This document shows, piece by piece, positions 17,797 to 24,590 of a stretch of DNA of 64,000 nucleotides. The notes beneath the pieces were generated by a model, which did no database searches, was not told the DNA's origin, and was given only the letters and a program-made list of their open reading frames with translations. Both the position numbers and the translations under genes were made by a program. Source of the stretch: a virus. How positions within the stretch are numbered: the stretch's first letter is position 1; each line of letters begins with the position of its first letter. Location of the stretch: the IMG/VR virus record IMGVR_UViG_3300050343_000265, positions 19,954 through 83,953 of that record; one strand, given 5' to 3'.

Positions 17797-18160
17797 AGGT
17801 ATTGCAACAAAAAAAGATCCCAAGAAATGGGCAGCGTGTAAGTCAAAAGCCAAAGCGCGTATGGGTGGTAAACACAGTGCACGAGCAATGCAGCTAGCAA
17901 CTAAGTGCTACAAAGCTGCAGGTGGTAAGTACGAAGGGAAGAAACCATCAGCAAAAAATAATAAGATGAAACAGTGGACCAAACAAGATTGGGGTACTAA
18001 GTCAGGTAAAAATAGCGTTTTAGGTAAGGATGCTACAGGTGAACGTTATGCACCAAGAAAGAGACGCGAGGCTATGTCAAAAGCGGATTACAAAAAAACC
18101 AGCGATAAGAAACGCCGTGATACAGCTAAAGGAAAACAATATAGTAAGCAGCCTAAGTAG
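17789..18160 (+). CDS. DUF5872-like basic protein
   Basis: The 123-residue Lys-rich protein contains GGKHSARAMQLATKCYKAAG, then MKQWTKQDWGTKSGK, and ends GKQYSKQP. This order matches the DUF5872 pattern as I remember it, which occurs in phages and large algal viruses. Its high positive charge suggests nucleic-acid binding or a virion role. It overlaps the preceding gene by 8 nt. Confidence 0.65.
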   Translation: MAKGIATKKDPKKWAACKSKAKARMGGKHSARAMQLATKCYKAAGGKYEGKKPSAKNNKMKQWTKQDWGTKSGKNSVLGKDATGERYAPRKRREAMSKADYKKTSDKKRRDTAKGKQYSKQPK

Positions 18161-18161
18161 T

Positions 18162-18169
18162 TAAACTAT
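18162..18169 (+). promoter_or_regulatory. Phage promoter motif TAAACTAT
   Basis: TAGTTAAACTAT begins 28 nt before the ATG at 18190. Confidence 0.45.
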
Positions 18170-18189
18170 TAGTAATTACAGCAATAACT

Positions 18190-18375
18190 ATGGACAGACG
18201 TAAAAAAGGCAAGCGGATTACTCTCAACAATAATATCCCCGGACTGCCTGGTAATGCACCATTTAATCCTACAAATGGTGCAGGTCCTGGACGACTTGAT
18301 CCACGGTCAGCTGGGCATGATGGTCAAGCCTACATAGATCGCAATCGCTTTAACCGTAATGAACCCCTTCGATAG
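18190..18375 (+). CDS. Small Pro/Gly/Asn-rich protein
   Basis: A 61-residue basic, probably disordered protein (MDRRKKGKRITLNNNIPGLPG start). It overlaps the lysozyme start by 17 nt, so it may help control lysozyme translation. No known family. Confidence 0.5.
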   Translation: MDRRKKGKRITLNNNIPGLPGNAPFNPTNGAGPGRLDPRSAGHDGQAYIDRNRFNRNEPLR

Positions 18376-18961
18376 AAAAAGACAAGATTTAATTGTTAGT
18401 TATGAAGGATATGACCCTAATGCTTATCAGCTGCATGGTGAAGATTTTCATACCATTGGTTATGGAAGCACTGAGTATGAAGATGGTTCTCCTATCGGAA
18501 GTACCGACACAGTATCTAAAGCTCGTGCTCAAGAGTTACTAAGCCATCATATTGATCGAGCCAGAAGTGAAGTCAGCAAACTTAAGGGTTATCAGCAGTT
18601 ACCAATTAATGCTCAAATTGCTGTTGACTCGTTTGCCTATAACAGTGGTCCTAATTTTATCAACGATCCTATTGGTTATGGAACTATCAATAAGGCTATT
18701 AGAGCAGGAAATGCGGCAGGTGTTGCAAAAGCACTGCCTCTTTATGACAACGGTGGCCTAGCAGGTTTAGTTAGACGTCGAGCCGAAGAAGCAAATTTAG
18801 CCGTCACACCGGCATTTGATCCTATTGATTCGACCTTACGAAATGATCTCTCCCGTACTTTTGGGACAGAAGCTATTTTAAAAGGAGCTCCTGTCAAATG
18901 GGGTGGTAAAAATTATGGATGGCAGTCGCCTGAAAGTTTTAGCTCAATAGTTCCAAATTAA
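18359..18961 (+). CDS. GH24 phage lysozyme (T4-type fold)
   Basis: The 200-residue protein starts DLIVSYEGYDPNAYQLHGED and continues FHTIGYGSTEY, the E...T-I-G-Y-G signature of GH24 muramidases with catalytic Glu in YEG and Thr in HTIGYG. The middle INAQIAVDSFAYNSG and the late GLAGLVRRRAEEANLA match the family's helices. It would cut peptidoglycan for lysis or, as a virion enzyme, entry. No signal peptide. It is the second muralytic enzyme in the window besides the GH19 gene. Confidence 0.85.
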   Translation: MNPFDRKRQDLIVSYEGYDPNAYQLHGEDFHTIGYGSTEYEDGSPIGSTDTVSKARAQELLSHHIDRARSEVSKLKGYQQLPINAQIAVDSFAYNSGPNFINDPIGYGTINKAIRAGNAAGVAKALPLYDNGGLAGLVRRRAEEANLAVTPAFDPIDSTLRNDLSRTFGTEAILKGAPVKWGGKNYGWQSPESFSSIVPN

Positions 18962-18964
18962 GGA

Positions 18965-19261
18965 ATGAAAACCTTATATCTATATAGAAGTGGTGATAAC
19001 ACCTGTGTGTCCCATGACAGCTATATACAAATGGGTGCGATGTCCCATTCGGTTGAACATCACATCAAACTAAACCCAACGATCAACTGGATAGAAACCT
19101 ACTGGTTGCCTGATGTTTTCATGCATCGTTATAAACGTGCAACATTTCAAGCACACGAACGAGTGTCTGGTGGCAAAGACAGCATCGAAACCCGGCCACG
19201 TGACTTTCCCGACGAAGGAGCATCAAGGGGCTTACTGAGTGGCAAGCCTGTGGGAGAGTAA
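18965..19261 (+). CDS. Hypothetical protein
   Basis: The 98-residue protein has His, Tyr and Trp scattered (SHSVEHHIKLNPTINWIETY) and a basic C-terminus. It starts 4 nt after lysozyme and probably shares its transcript. No family recognised. Confidence 0.5.
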   Translation: MKTLYLYRSGDNTCVSHDSYIQMGAMSHSVEHHIKLNPTINWIETYWLPDVFMHRYKRATFQAHERVSGGKDSIETRPRDFPDEGASRGLLSGKPVGE

Positions 19262-19284
19262 CATAGGTCGTAGTTTTCGTTAGT

Positions 19285-19292
19285 TAAAATAG
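19285..19292 (+). promoter_or_regulatory. Phage promoter motif TAAAATAG
   Basis: TTAGTTAAAATAG begins 31 nt before the ATG at 19316. Confidence 0.55.
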
Positions 19293-19315
19293 TTATATTG
19301 CCGAGGATAAAGTAA

Positions 19316-20371
19316 ATGCTTAACAATGAAAATAAAAGGCTAGGGTACACCGAAGTTTATTACAATTATAAAGCTGACAAATTTTTCACAGAAGACTTTG
19401 GCAATCAATTCAAAGGATTAGATATTACGTTATCCAATGGCGGTGGTGGAGGAAGTGGTATTCAGGCTGGAGATAATATTAGTCAACTTACAAACGATGC
19501 AAACTATGTTGTTTCAGGAGCAAATATTAGTACTTTAGTAAATAATGTAGGATTTTTGACGTCCTACAGCATTCCATCTGCAGCCAGCCTACCAACTGCA
19601 AATTTAAGCTTTGGTAATCTTGCTGCGTTATCTACAGATAACAATCCATATTTTTATGATGGTACAGCTTGGCGAAGAATCTTCTTAGCAGATGTTCCAC
19701 CTCAAGCAGGAGATCCTGATACTGATTGGGACAAAGTTATTCTTCGAGTACCATTCAATACAAATACTACTGACGTTAAAATTCCTCTCTCATCTAGTAC
19801 TAATGGTTCTCAAGCAGTTATTACTGGTAGTCCAAGAAAATTTGGAGCTGGTGCACTTAAAGTCCAAAACTCAAGCTATATTGTCTACAGTGGTAATAGT
19901 CTTGGCGCATTTTTAGATAACGATTTCACAATAGAATTTTGGCTCTATATAGATTCATTTAATGCCCAAGATCAAGATACAGGTATATTACGCAAAGGCA
20001 CTACTTATTTCTATTTTGATTTCGTTGGAAATAATCAGATGATCTTTAAAATACACCTATCGAATGTAGGTGTAACGACACCCGATCTCGTCTATAACAT
20101 CGTAGGTAACATGCCAACTGGCGGTTGGCATCATATTGCTTACTGTCGAAATGCGACGTCTGGTTTGTGTCAATTGTTTGTTGATGGTACGTCAAAAGGA
20201 ACTGTTAATCTCAACAACATGGTTGATTCAACTAGTTATGATTTATTTATTGGTGACCTAATGAATTCTCAAGCGGATATGGTTATGGATGATTTAAGAA
20301 TATCTAACTTTGAACGATATACGTCTAATTTCACAGCACCAACTGCAGAGCTGCCTACAAGTGGCAGTTAA
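19316..20371 (+). CDS. LamG/concanavalin-like lectin-fold fibre protein
   Basis: The 351-residue protein has a fibre-like N-terminus with a Gly run, an NLSFGNLAALSTDNNPYFY-type module, and a C-terminal LamG domain: DFTIEFWLYID, GWHHIAYCRN, LCQLFVDGTSKGTV, MVMDDLRISNFERYT. LamG domains bind glycans or proteins; in phages they sit in fibres or head decorations. A role in host-surface binding is likely. Confidence 0.75.
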   Translation: MLNNENKRLGYTEVYYNYKADKFFTEDFGNQFKGLDITLSNGGGGGSGIQAGDNISQLTNDANYVVSGANISTLVNNVGFLTSYSIPSAASLPTANLSFGNLAALSTDNNPYFYDGTAWRRIFLADVPPQAGDPDTDWDKVILRVPFNTNTTDVKIPLSSSTNGSQAVITGSPRKFGAGALKVQNSSYIVYSGNSLGAFLDNDFTIEFWLYIDSFNAQDQDTGILRKGTTYFYFDFVGNNQMIFKIHLSNVGVTTPDLVYNIVGNMPTGGWHHIAYCRNATSGLCQLFVDGTSKGTVNLNNMVDSTSYDLFIGDLMNSQADMVMDDLRISNFERYTSNFTAPTAELPTSGS

Positions 20372-20532
20372 AACAGATATGTCATCCTGGCTAGAATCAG
20401 ATATTGAAAAATCCTAGTCAGTGACAGGGTTTTGACCCTGTGGAAAACTTTGGCCTCGATTGATAAGCAGAGCTGATTGGTTTTAGCCATATTTCGTGGG
20501 TATATTTCAGCCAACACCAAATACCGATGGAG

Positions 20533-20553
20533 CGAATCCCTCGCTCTCCGTCA
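20533..20553 (+). other. attP: Putative attP core: 3' end of a tRNA gene
   Basis: CGAATCCCTCGCTCTCCG plus TCA reads as part of a T loop, the 3' half of a T stem (CCCTC), seven acceptor bases (GCTCTCC), discriminator G and a CCA-like end. The 5' part of the tRNA is absent, as expected for an attP that restores the host tRNA on integration. The implied host tRNA starts GGAGAGC, which would fit tRNA-Ser. Confidence 0.6.
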
Positions 20554-20563
20554 CCTAACACTT

Positions 20564-20588
20564 AACCCCTCATCTGGGGGGTTATTTT
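20564..20588 (+). terminator. Terminator after tRNA-like att core
   Basis: AACCCC/GGGGTT stem followed by ATTTT, placed just downstream of the putative attP core, as a captured host tRNA terminator would be. Confidence 0.65.
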
Positions 20589-20630
20589 GCTAGATATGTA
20601 TTGGTGTTGCTTATAACCCAGAAAGATCAC

Positions 20631-21446
20631 ATGAATTACAAACAACTGATGGAATCAGTCCGCGAAACGCAGGACATTCGAGACAGCACATACAAATGTT
20701 GGTGGCAGGCTATTCGGCCTATCGCTGATGTTCCGGTGTCAGCGACGGACAAAATGTTTGTCACTCGATACTGGAAGTCGCAGCTACAGCCAATTGGCAA
20801 CTGCTCTCCCGAGACACTACGACGTCGGTTGAGCCTGCTGTCAGGCATCTGGGCTATGGCAAATGAGGAGGAGATTCTTAAGGAGCAAGCCAACTACTGG
20901 TATCACTCCAGTAAGAAGATCAAGGTCAATCGTGATCTAAATGCAGAGCGCATGGGAATGGAGTATCCCGTACGACCTTTTGAGTTCTACAAGCCGTATC
21001 ACCAAGATCCGATCTTCCTTGCAATCTGGTATCACGGGTTTCGGATTGGAGAGATCGCAGGGCTACTTAACCGGGAAATCGTTTTTAAAAATGCTATTCC
21101 GTTCTTTCAGATCAAAGATAATGACAACAGGCTCATAAAGCGCCTAGCGACAAGGCAAGTGCCTATTCATCCAGAGTTCTATCCATGGGTAGGAATGCTG
21201 ACGACTGACTTCACTCGCTACCCAGGCAAGAACTGGTCAGAGAAATTTCATGAAGACATGAAGTTGCCACCTAAAGAAGCGGCACACAGCCTTCGTCATA
21301 ACTGGAGCACCCGAGCAAGAGATGCTGGATTACAAGATTCGATGATTTCTAAAATCATGGGACATAAGGTTTCCGGCATGACCGCTCGCTATGGCTCATG
21401 GACCCTTGAAAACAAATTCGAGGCAATTAAAAAGGTCCGTCGTTAG
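20631..21446 (+). CDS. int: Tyrosine-family site-specific integrase
   Basis: ATG at 20631 is chosen over an upstream in-frame ATG because it avoids the terminator region. The 271-residue protein shows the family residues in order: Arg in YHGFRIGEIAGLL, the H-x-x-R box in HSLRHNWSTRARDAG, His in IMGHKVSGMTARYG, with the nucleophile Tyr in the last motif. The N-terminal half matches a SAM-like core-binding domain. It would join attP with the host attB, probably a tRNA gene. A strong terminator and an inverted repeat follow. Confidence 0.9.
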   Translation: MNYKQLMESVRETQDIRDSTYKCWWQAIRPIADVPVSATDKMFVTRYWKSQLQPIGNCSPETLRRRLSLLSGIWAMANEEEILKEQANYWYHSSKKIKVNRDLNAERMGMEYPVRPFEFYKPYHQDPIFLAIWYHGFRIGEIAGLLNREIVFKNAIPFFQIKDNDNRLIKRLATRQVPIHPEFYPWVGMLTTDFTRYPGKNWSEKFHEDMKLPPKEAAHSLRHNWSTRARDAGLQDSMISKIMGHKVSGMTARYGSWTLENKFEAIKKVRR

Positions 21447-21451
21447 CTACA

Positions 21452-21468
21452 GAAGCTACGTTAACTAC
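21452..21468 (-). repeat. CGTAG repeat, inverted copy 1
   Basis: GAAGCTACGTTAACTAC is the reverse complement of the copy at 21552-21568 except for one base. Confidence 0.8.
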
Positions 21469-21497
21469 CGTAGTTTTCTATATACCTGCTTTTTAAT

Positions 21498-21532
21498 CCC
21501 CTGTGGCTCTTCGCTATAGGGGTATTTTTTTA
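21498..21532 (+). terminator. Integrase terminator
   Basis: A CCCCT/AGGGG stem with an inner TGGC/GCTA pairing and a run of seven T. Confidence 0.8.
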
Positions 21533-21548
21533 TCAGTATATAGATAGC

Positions 21549-21567
21549 AGCGTAGTTAGCGTAGCTT
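21549..21567 (+). repeat. CGTAG repeat, copy 2
   Basis: AGCGTAGTTAGCGTAGCTT is identical over 19 bases to 53240-53258. Both copies are preceded at a few bases by TATATAGA. Confidence 0.85.
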
Positions 21568-21581
21568 CAGTGTTAAATAGT

Positions 21582-21589
21582 TAGAATAT
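21582..21589 (+). promoter_or_regulatory. Phage promoter motif TAGAATAT
   Basis: AATAGTTAGAATATA begins 34 nt before the ATG at 21616, just after CGTAG repeat copy 2, so the repeat could serve as an operator for it. Confidence 0.6.
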
Positions 21590-21615
21590 ATTTAGTTAAG
21601 TAAAATCGGACAACT

Positions 21616-21756
21616 ATGGCTATCTTAGAATCGGCTATCTTCTGGATCGTGCTTGCTGCTGCAAGTGAAATTATTGCGTTGACTCCACTTAAGTCAAACA
21701 GCATGATTCAGCTTGCGTTGTCGGCGCTGAATTCGTTAAAGCCAAAAAAAAGTTGA
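21616..21756 (+). CDS. Small membrane protein (46 aa)
   Basis: MAILESAIFWIVLAAASEII and onward forms one transmembrane helix followed by a short basic tail (KPKKS). Its stop overlaps the next gene's TTG start. With the following genes it resembles a holin/spanin-like membrane set, but no family is recognised. Confidence 0.6.
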   Translation: MAILESAIFWIVLAAASEIIALTPLKSNSMIQLALSALNSLKPKKS

Positions 21757-22007
21757 GCAATATTCCCGGTGATGGGAAATGGCTCTGGCAATTTGACACT
21801 CGTTCAGACTTCGAACGAGCTCAACGCTACATTCAAAAAAAGAAGTTCTACACCACCCTTACTAATAAGCTTGACCAGGCTGAGGCAGAGTGGAATCAAA
21901 CGCAGCCAACTGAGGAACCTACGTGGGAGATCTCAGAAAAAGGGACGTTTGGCACAGACGGATGGTCCATTTCAACCCGTTATAAACATCTACGAACAGA
22001 TGATTGA
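21753..22007 (+). CDS. Hypothetical protein (84 aa, TTG start)
   Basis: TTG at 21753 overlaps the previous stop (TTGA), giving MSNIPGDGKWLWQFDTRSDF and so on; no in-frame ATG exists nearby. The protein is Trp/Thr/Lys-rich and helical in the middle. The stop overlaps the next ATG (ATGATTGA). Confidence 0.6.
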   Translation: MSNIPGDGKWLWQFDTRSDFERAQRYIQKKKFYTTLTNKLDQAEAEWNQTQPTEEPTWEISEKGTFGTDGWSISTRYKHLRTDD

Positions 22008-22239
22008 AGCCGCCATCCCTGTCGTTATTGCTATTGTTACTGGCACAGCCGTGCTTTTTAACAAAGTCAACAATCGAGTTACCACATTAGATACAAGGGT
22101 AGACCGATTGGAGTTAAAACTAGCTGAGTCTTATACATCGAAGCAGGAATTTACAGCGGCCATGGGACGGATGGAAGATCATTTAATTCGCATTGAAGAC
22201 AAGATGGATATGCTGGTTACCATTAATCGCACTACATAA
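22000..22239 (+). CDS. Single-pass membrane protein with coiled coil
   Basis: ATG at 22000 gives MIEAAIPVVIAIVTGTAVLF (one transmembrane helix) followed by a long coiled coil (NNRVTTLDTRVDRLELKLAE). The longer upstream frame is rejected because it overlaps the whole previous gene. Topology resembles phage holin-accessory or spanin-like proteins; a role in lysis is inferred. Confidence 0.65.
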   Translation: MIEAAIPVVIAIVTGTAVLFNKVNNRVTTLDTRVDRLELKLAESYTSKQEFTAAMGRMEDHLIRIEDKMDMLVTINRTT

Positions 22240-22293
22240 TTACAGAAGAGACAAGTCTTAAGTAAAGTAAAGGCAGTTGCGAAAAACAACTAC

Positions 22294-22745
22294 ATGGGAA
22301 TTGCTGAAGACTGGAAGGACCTAATGTTCGACCTCACTTGCTTATCTAAGCAGAGTGCCAAGCGCAGATTTAAAAAGTCAATTAAGTATGGATGGGGTGG
22401 CCTCTGCGGATATTGCAGATGCAATCGAGCAACCACACTGGACCACATAAAGCCAAAATCCAAAGGCGGAGATAGCCGAAGAGGGAATCTTCTACCTGCT
22501 GCCTTGAGTGTAATCACTCCAAAGGAAGTGAACCTTGGTTAGTATGGTTTCAAAGGCAGTCTTTTTATAATGAAACTGCGAAAGAACTAATTGAAGAATG
22601 GATCTCAAACAAACGTTTTATAGAGGAAGAGTTAGCTGATGGAAGCACTAACAGTCGAACAACGGTTTGCCTTAACAAGAGCTCGTTACGAGGTATCTCG
22701 GATGAGCCGTCCAGCCTTAGAAAAGACTGCCTTGCGACTGCTTAA
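22294..22745 (+). pseudogene. HNH endonuclease, frame broken by one base
   Basis: The first frame (22294-22542) reads CGYCRCNRATTLDHIKPKSK then GGDSRRGNLLPA, a clear HNH core with two zinc Cys pairs begun. At about 22490 the frame breaks: skipping to another frame restores CLECNHSKGSEPW, the expected second Cys pair, N and H, continuing to a stop at 22743-22745. One base is missing relative to an intact gene. The restored frame overlaps the next gene by about 100 nt. It is either a decayed homing endonuclease or a sequence error. Confidence 0.75.
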
Positions 22746-22962
22746 GTCTCGCATGGAGCTTAAGAACGGCACACAAAATACACTACTTAAAGCAGGGATC
22801 ATGTTCAAAATTGATGAGCATCAGGCTGGTTTGCCTGAGATCATTAGTGAAGAAACCTTCATGGAACTCCTGCTAAGAGCAGACAATGATCTTCCTACAA
22901 GTATCGACGATCAAGAATATGAGAATGATGATCTCGATGATGATGGTCTTATGATTGGTTAA
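22639..22962 (+). CDS. Hypothetical helical protein
   Basis: The 107-residue protein is helical with a strongly acidic C-terminus (DDQEYENDDLDDDG). It begins in the tail of the HNH gene. No domain is recognised; it may bind basic proteins or nucleic-acid enzymes. Confidence 0.55.
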   Translation: MEALTVEQRFALTRARYEVSRMSRPALEKTALRLLKSRMELKNGTQNTLLKAGIMFKIDEHQAGLPEIISEETFMELLLRADNDLPTSIDDQEYENDDLDDDGLMIG

Positions 22963-22996
22963 AGTTAGCTAGACTTCGACTAGTTAATATTTACAT

Positions 22997-23221
22997 ATGG
23001 AATATATTTTAGGGCCAGTATTAGCTGTTGCTTTGAGTATTAAATTTACAGCTGAGAGAAGCAAGCTTATGGAAAAGCGTATTGCTGCTTTGGAAGCCAA
23101 TGTAGAGCTTGTGCAGAGTTCTTCTACAACGATGGAAACAGAAATCCCGAAACGCATGCTTGCAACAATTGTTCCTCTTGCACAGGCAGTAAAGAAATTA
23201 AATGAGCAAGTTGGTATATGA
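22997..23221 (+). CDS. Small membrane-anchored coiled-coil protein
   Basis: This 74-residue protein has a short N-terminal hydrophobic helix (YILGPVLAVALSIKFT) then a helical segment of coiled-coil type (LMEKRIAALEANVELVQSS). It resembles the protein at 22000-22239 in layout. TAGCTAGACTT 27 nt upstream may be a promoter variant. The stop overlaps the next ATG. Confidence 0.6.
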   Translation: MEYILGPVLAVALSIKFTAERSKLMEKRIAALEANVELVQSSSTTMETEIPKRMLATIVPLAQAVKKLNEQVGI

Positions 23222-23415
23222 ACGTAGGGCAAGCTAAAAAGGTTGCATTTGGAAGCCAGCCATCGAATAACTTGCAAGAATATTTTGATGCATGGCAGTG
23301 GCTATATGACAACAAGATCGAGCTAAAAGAACCAGATCATGATTACCTTGACAAACTGATCTGTGATGGCTCAGTGATCCCTAGAGAAGGATACTTCGAT
23401 ATACTAGACAAGTAG
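23218..23415 (+). CDS. Small acidic hypothetical protein
   Basis: The 65-residue protein (QEYFDAWQWLYDNKIELKEP) overlaps the previous stop by 4 nt (ATGA). It is helical and acidic, with no recognised family. Confidence 0.55.
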   Translation: MNVGQAKKVAFGSQPSNNLQEYFDAWQWLYDNKIELKEPDHDYLDKLICDGSVIPREGYFDILDK

Positions 23416-23428
23416 TCGTAAAGATACT

Positions 23429-23761
23429 GTGAAAAGTGCTGGCTTAAGAAATAAACCGCTTGATCGGCGCTACTTACGTGATGACGAACGTGAAGCTTAT
23501 GACGCAAGTGGTGATTATGGTGCACGTGCGCAGGCATTAAAAAGAACAAAGGCATACAAAGGTCAAATGGCCTATGAGCAGAATCGTCCGATCAGGACTG
23601 TTACAACACGTCCTGGTACAGGTGGTCAGAACTCAGGCATTGGTATCCAACGTCAGCGCAAAGTCAATCAAGCAATGGCTAACGAACGCTCAGCTGATTT
23701 ACGTCCAGAAATGGATAGCACACCCAATATTTATAAACAGCTTGATACACGCTACGGATAA
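23429..23761 (+). CDS. Basic hypothetical protein (GTG start)
   Basis: GTG at 23429 opens a 110-residue Arg/Gln/Tyr-rich, probably disordered protein (LDRRYLRDDEREAYDASGDY). High basic charge and position with other small proteins suggest virion association, which is inference. Confidence 0.55.
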   Translation: MKSAGLRNKPLDRRYLRDDEREAYDASGDYGARAQALKRTKAYKGQMAYEQNRPIRTVTTRPGTGGQNSGIGIQRQRKVNQAMANERSADLRPEMDSTPNIYKQLDTRYG

Positions 23762-23763
23762 AC

Positions 23764-23795
23764 AATAAAAAACCTCCGCGTTAGCGAAGGCTTAA
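23764..23795. terminator. Bidirectional terminator
   Basis: CCTCCGC/GCGAAGG stem with a GTTA loop flanked by A and T runs, between convergent genes. Confidence 0.75.
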
Positions 23796-23821
23796 GACTC
23801 TTCCTTAGATCAGCTTAGCGA

Positions 23822-24193
23822 TCAGAAGCGGTAGGTAGCACCAATCTTGGTACCCAGTGAGAGGGTATCCACGTCAAACTCTTGGTCTTCTGTGATGAAT
23901 GCAACTTCTCCGTAGAGTTCAAATGATTCTGAGACATCGGCAATAACACCAAACTTACCAGACACTTCAGTCTCAAGCTCTTCATCTTCAATGGAGATAA
24001 AAGCAGGACCTGCCTGTACATAAAGGCTAACATTTTCGCTAGCTTCAAACTCATAGCCAGCGTGGACTTCAGTCACTGCACCTTCAAAGTCATTGCCAAC
24101 CCAGCCTGCATTGTTCTCAACGTTGGCGTAGGGTCCAGCAAATGCAGGAGCTGACAGTACAGATAAAGCTGCAATAGTAATAATAGATTTCAT
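23822..24193 (-). CDS. Phage-encoded small outer-membrane beta-barrel protein
   Basis: The 123-residue protein has a signal peptide (MKSIITIAALSVLSAPAFA, cleavage before GPY) and alternating amphipathic strands (VTEVHAGYEFEA, VSLYVQAGPAFIS, FELYGEVAFIT). It ends LGTKIGATYRF, with the terminal Phe used for BAM-dependent insertion. It looks like a six- to eight-strand OmpA/OmpX-type barrel placed in the host outer membrane. Possible roles are receptor masking (superinfection exclusion) or altered permeability. It is a single gene with its own terminator region. Confidence 0.7.
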   Translation of the reverse strand: MKSIITIAALSVLSAPAFAGPYANVENNAGWVGNDFEGAVTEVHAGYEFEASENVSLYVQAGPAFISIEDEELETEVSGKFGVIADVSESFELYGEVAFITEDQEFDVDTLSLGTKIGATYRF

Positions 24194-24261
24194 AATTAAA
24201 CTAACTAGTATGGATAGCGATTTATACTTATCGCTCTCAATATTATATGTACTAAATAAAC

Positions 24262-24290
24262 AAAAAAAGACCCCCGCTGTTAAGCGAGGG
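24262..24290 (-). terminator. Terminator (minus strand)
   Basis: On the minus strand CCCTCGCTTAACAGCGGGGG is followed by TCTTTTTTT. It ends the 24312-24506 gene. Confidence 0.85.
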
Positions 24291-24311
24291 ACAGATAATT
24301 AATTGTATAAA

Positions 24312-24506
24312 TTAGTGGCAGTAACTAACACCACGGTATGTAAAACAACCATGCCGTTCTTTTGTAGCAGTGGCTTTGATAGTTGGGACACCACGGTAGC
24401 GTGTCTCAGACAGGCGATGAACACGTAGTTCGTTCTGTGCACGAAGGTACTCTTTGCGAGCATTTTCGACAGCACGTGCTTGTAATTGGGTCATTGGAAA
24501 CTCCAT
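24312..24506 (-). CDS. Small protein with DUF4278-like YRGV motifs
   Basis: Start MEFPMTQLQAR at 24506 is preferred to an upstream ATG. The 64-residue protein has a helical N-terminus and two RYRGV/TYRGVSY motifs, the latter ending HGCFTYRGVSYCH, reminiscent of the cyanobacterial DUF4278 repeat (YRG-V-Y). Function unknown in any host. If right, it is a host-derived accessory gene. Confidence 0.55.
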   Translation of the reverse strand: MEFPMTQLQARAVENARKEYLRAQNELRVHRLSETRYRGVPTIKATATKERHGCFTYRGVSYCH

Positions 24507-24590
24507 AGTGAGGTGTAGTTTCCCGTTCCTTCCCTCCATTCGTGAGGTACTTGCGTCTGCTAAATGTCAGCAGATGAACGTATTTATATT

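Larger units (their letters stand above)
20372..20630. other. Integrase-proximal noncoding region (attP area)
   Basis: No gene is seen. A short hairpin CAGGG/CCCTG lies near 20420-20440. The right part ends in the tRNA-like sequence and terminator listed separately. The left part may hold integrase arm sites; I could not identify a complete tRNA. Confidence 0.5.
21447..21615. other. Post-integrase intergenic region with inverted repeats
   Basis: Contains a 17-bp inverted repeat pair (21452-21468 and 21552-21568) flanking a terminator, then a promoter motif at 21582. The repeat unit recurs at 53.24 kb. Confidence 0.7.

Noticed and set aside
20400-20556. Complete tRNA gene before the integrase
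   Set aside because: Only the 3' portion of a tRNA can be read; the D and anticodon arms are absent.
21769-22239. Longer 156-residue frame over the membrane protein
   Set aside because: Its first half overlaps the whole previous gene; the start at 22000 overlaps the stop properly.
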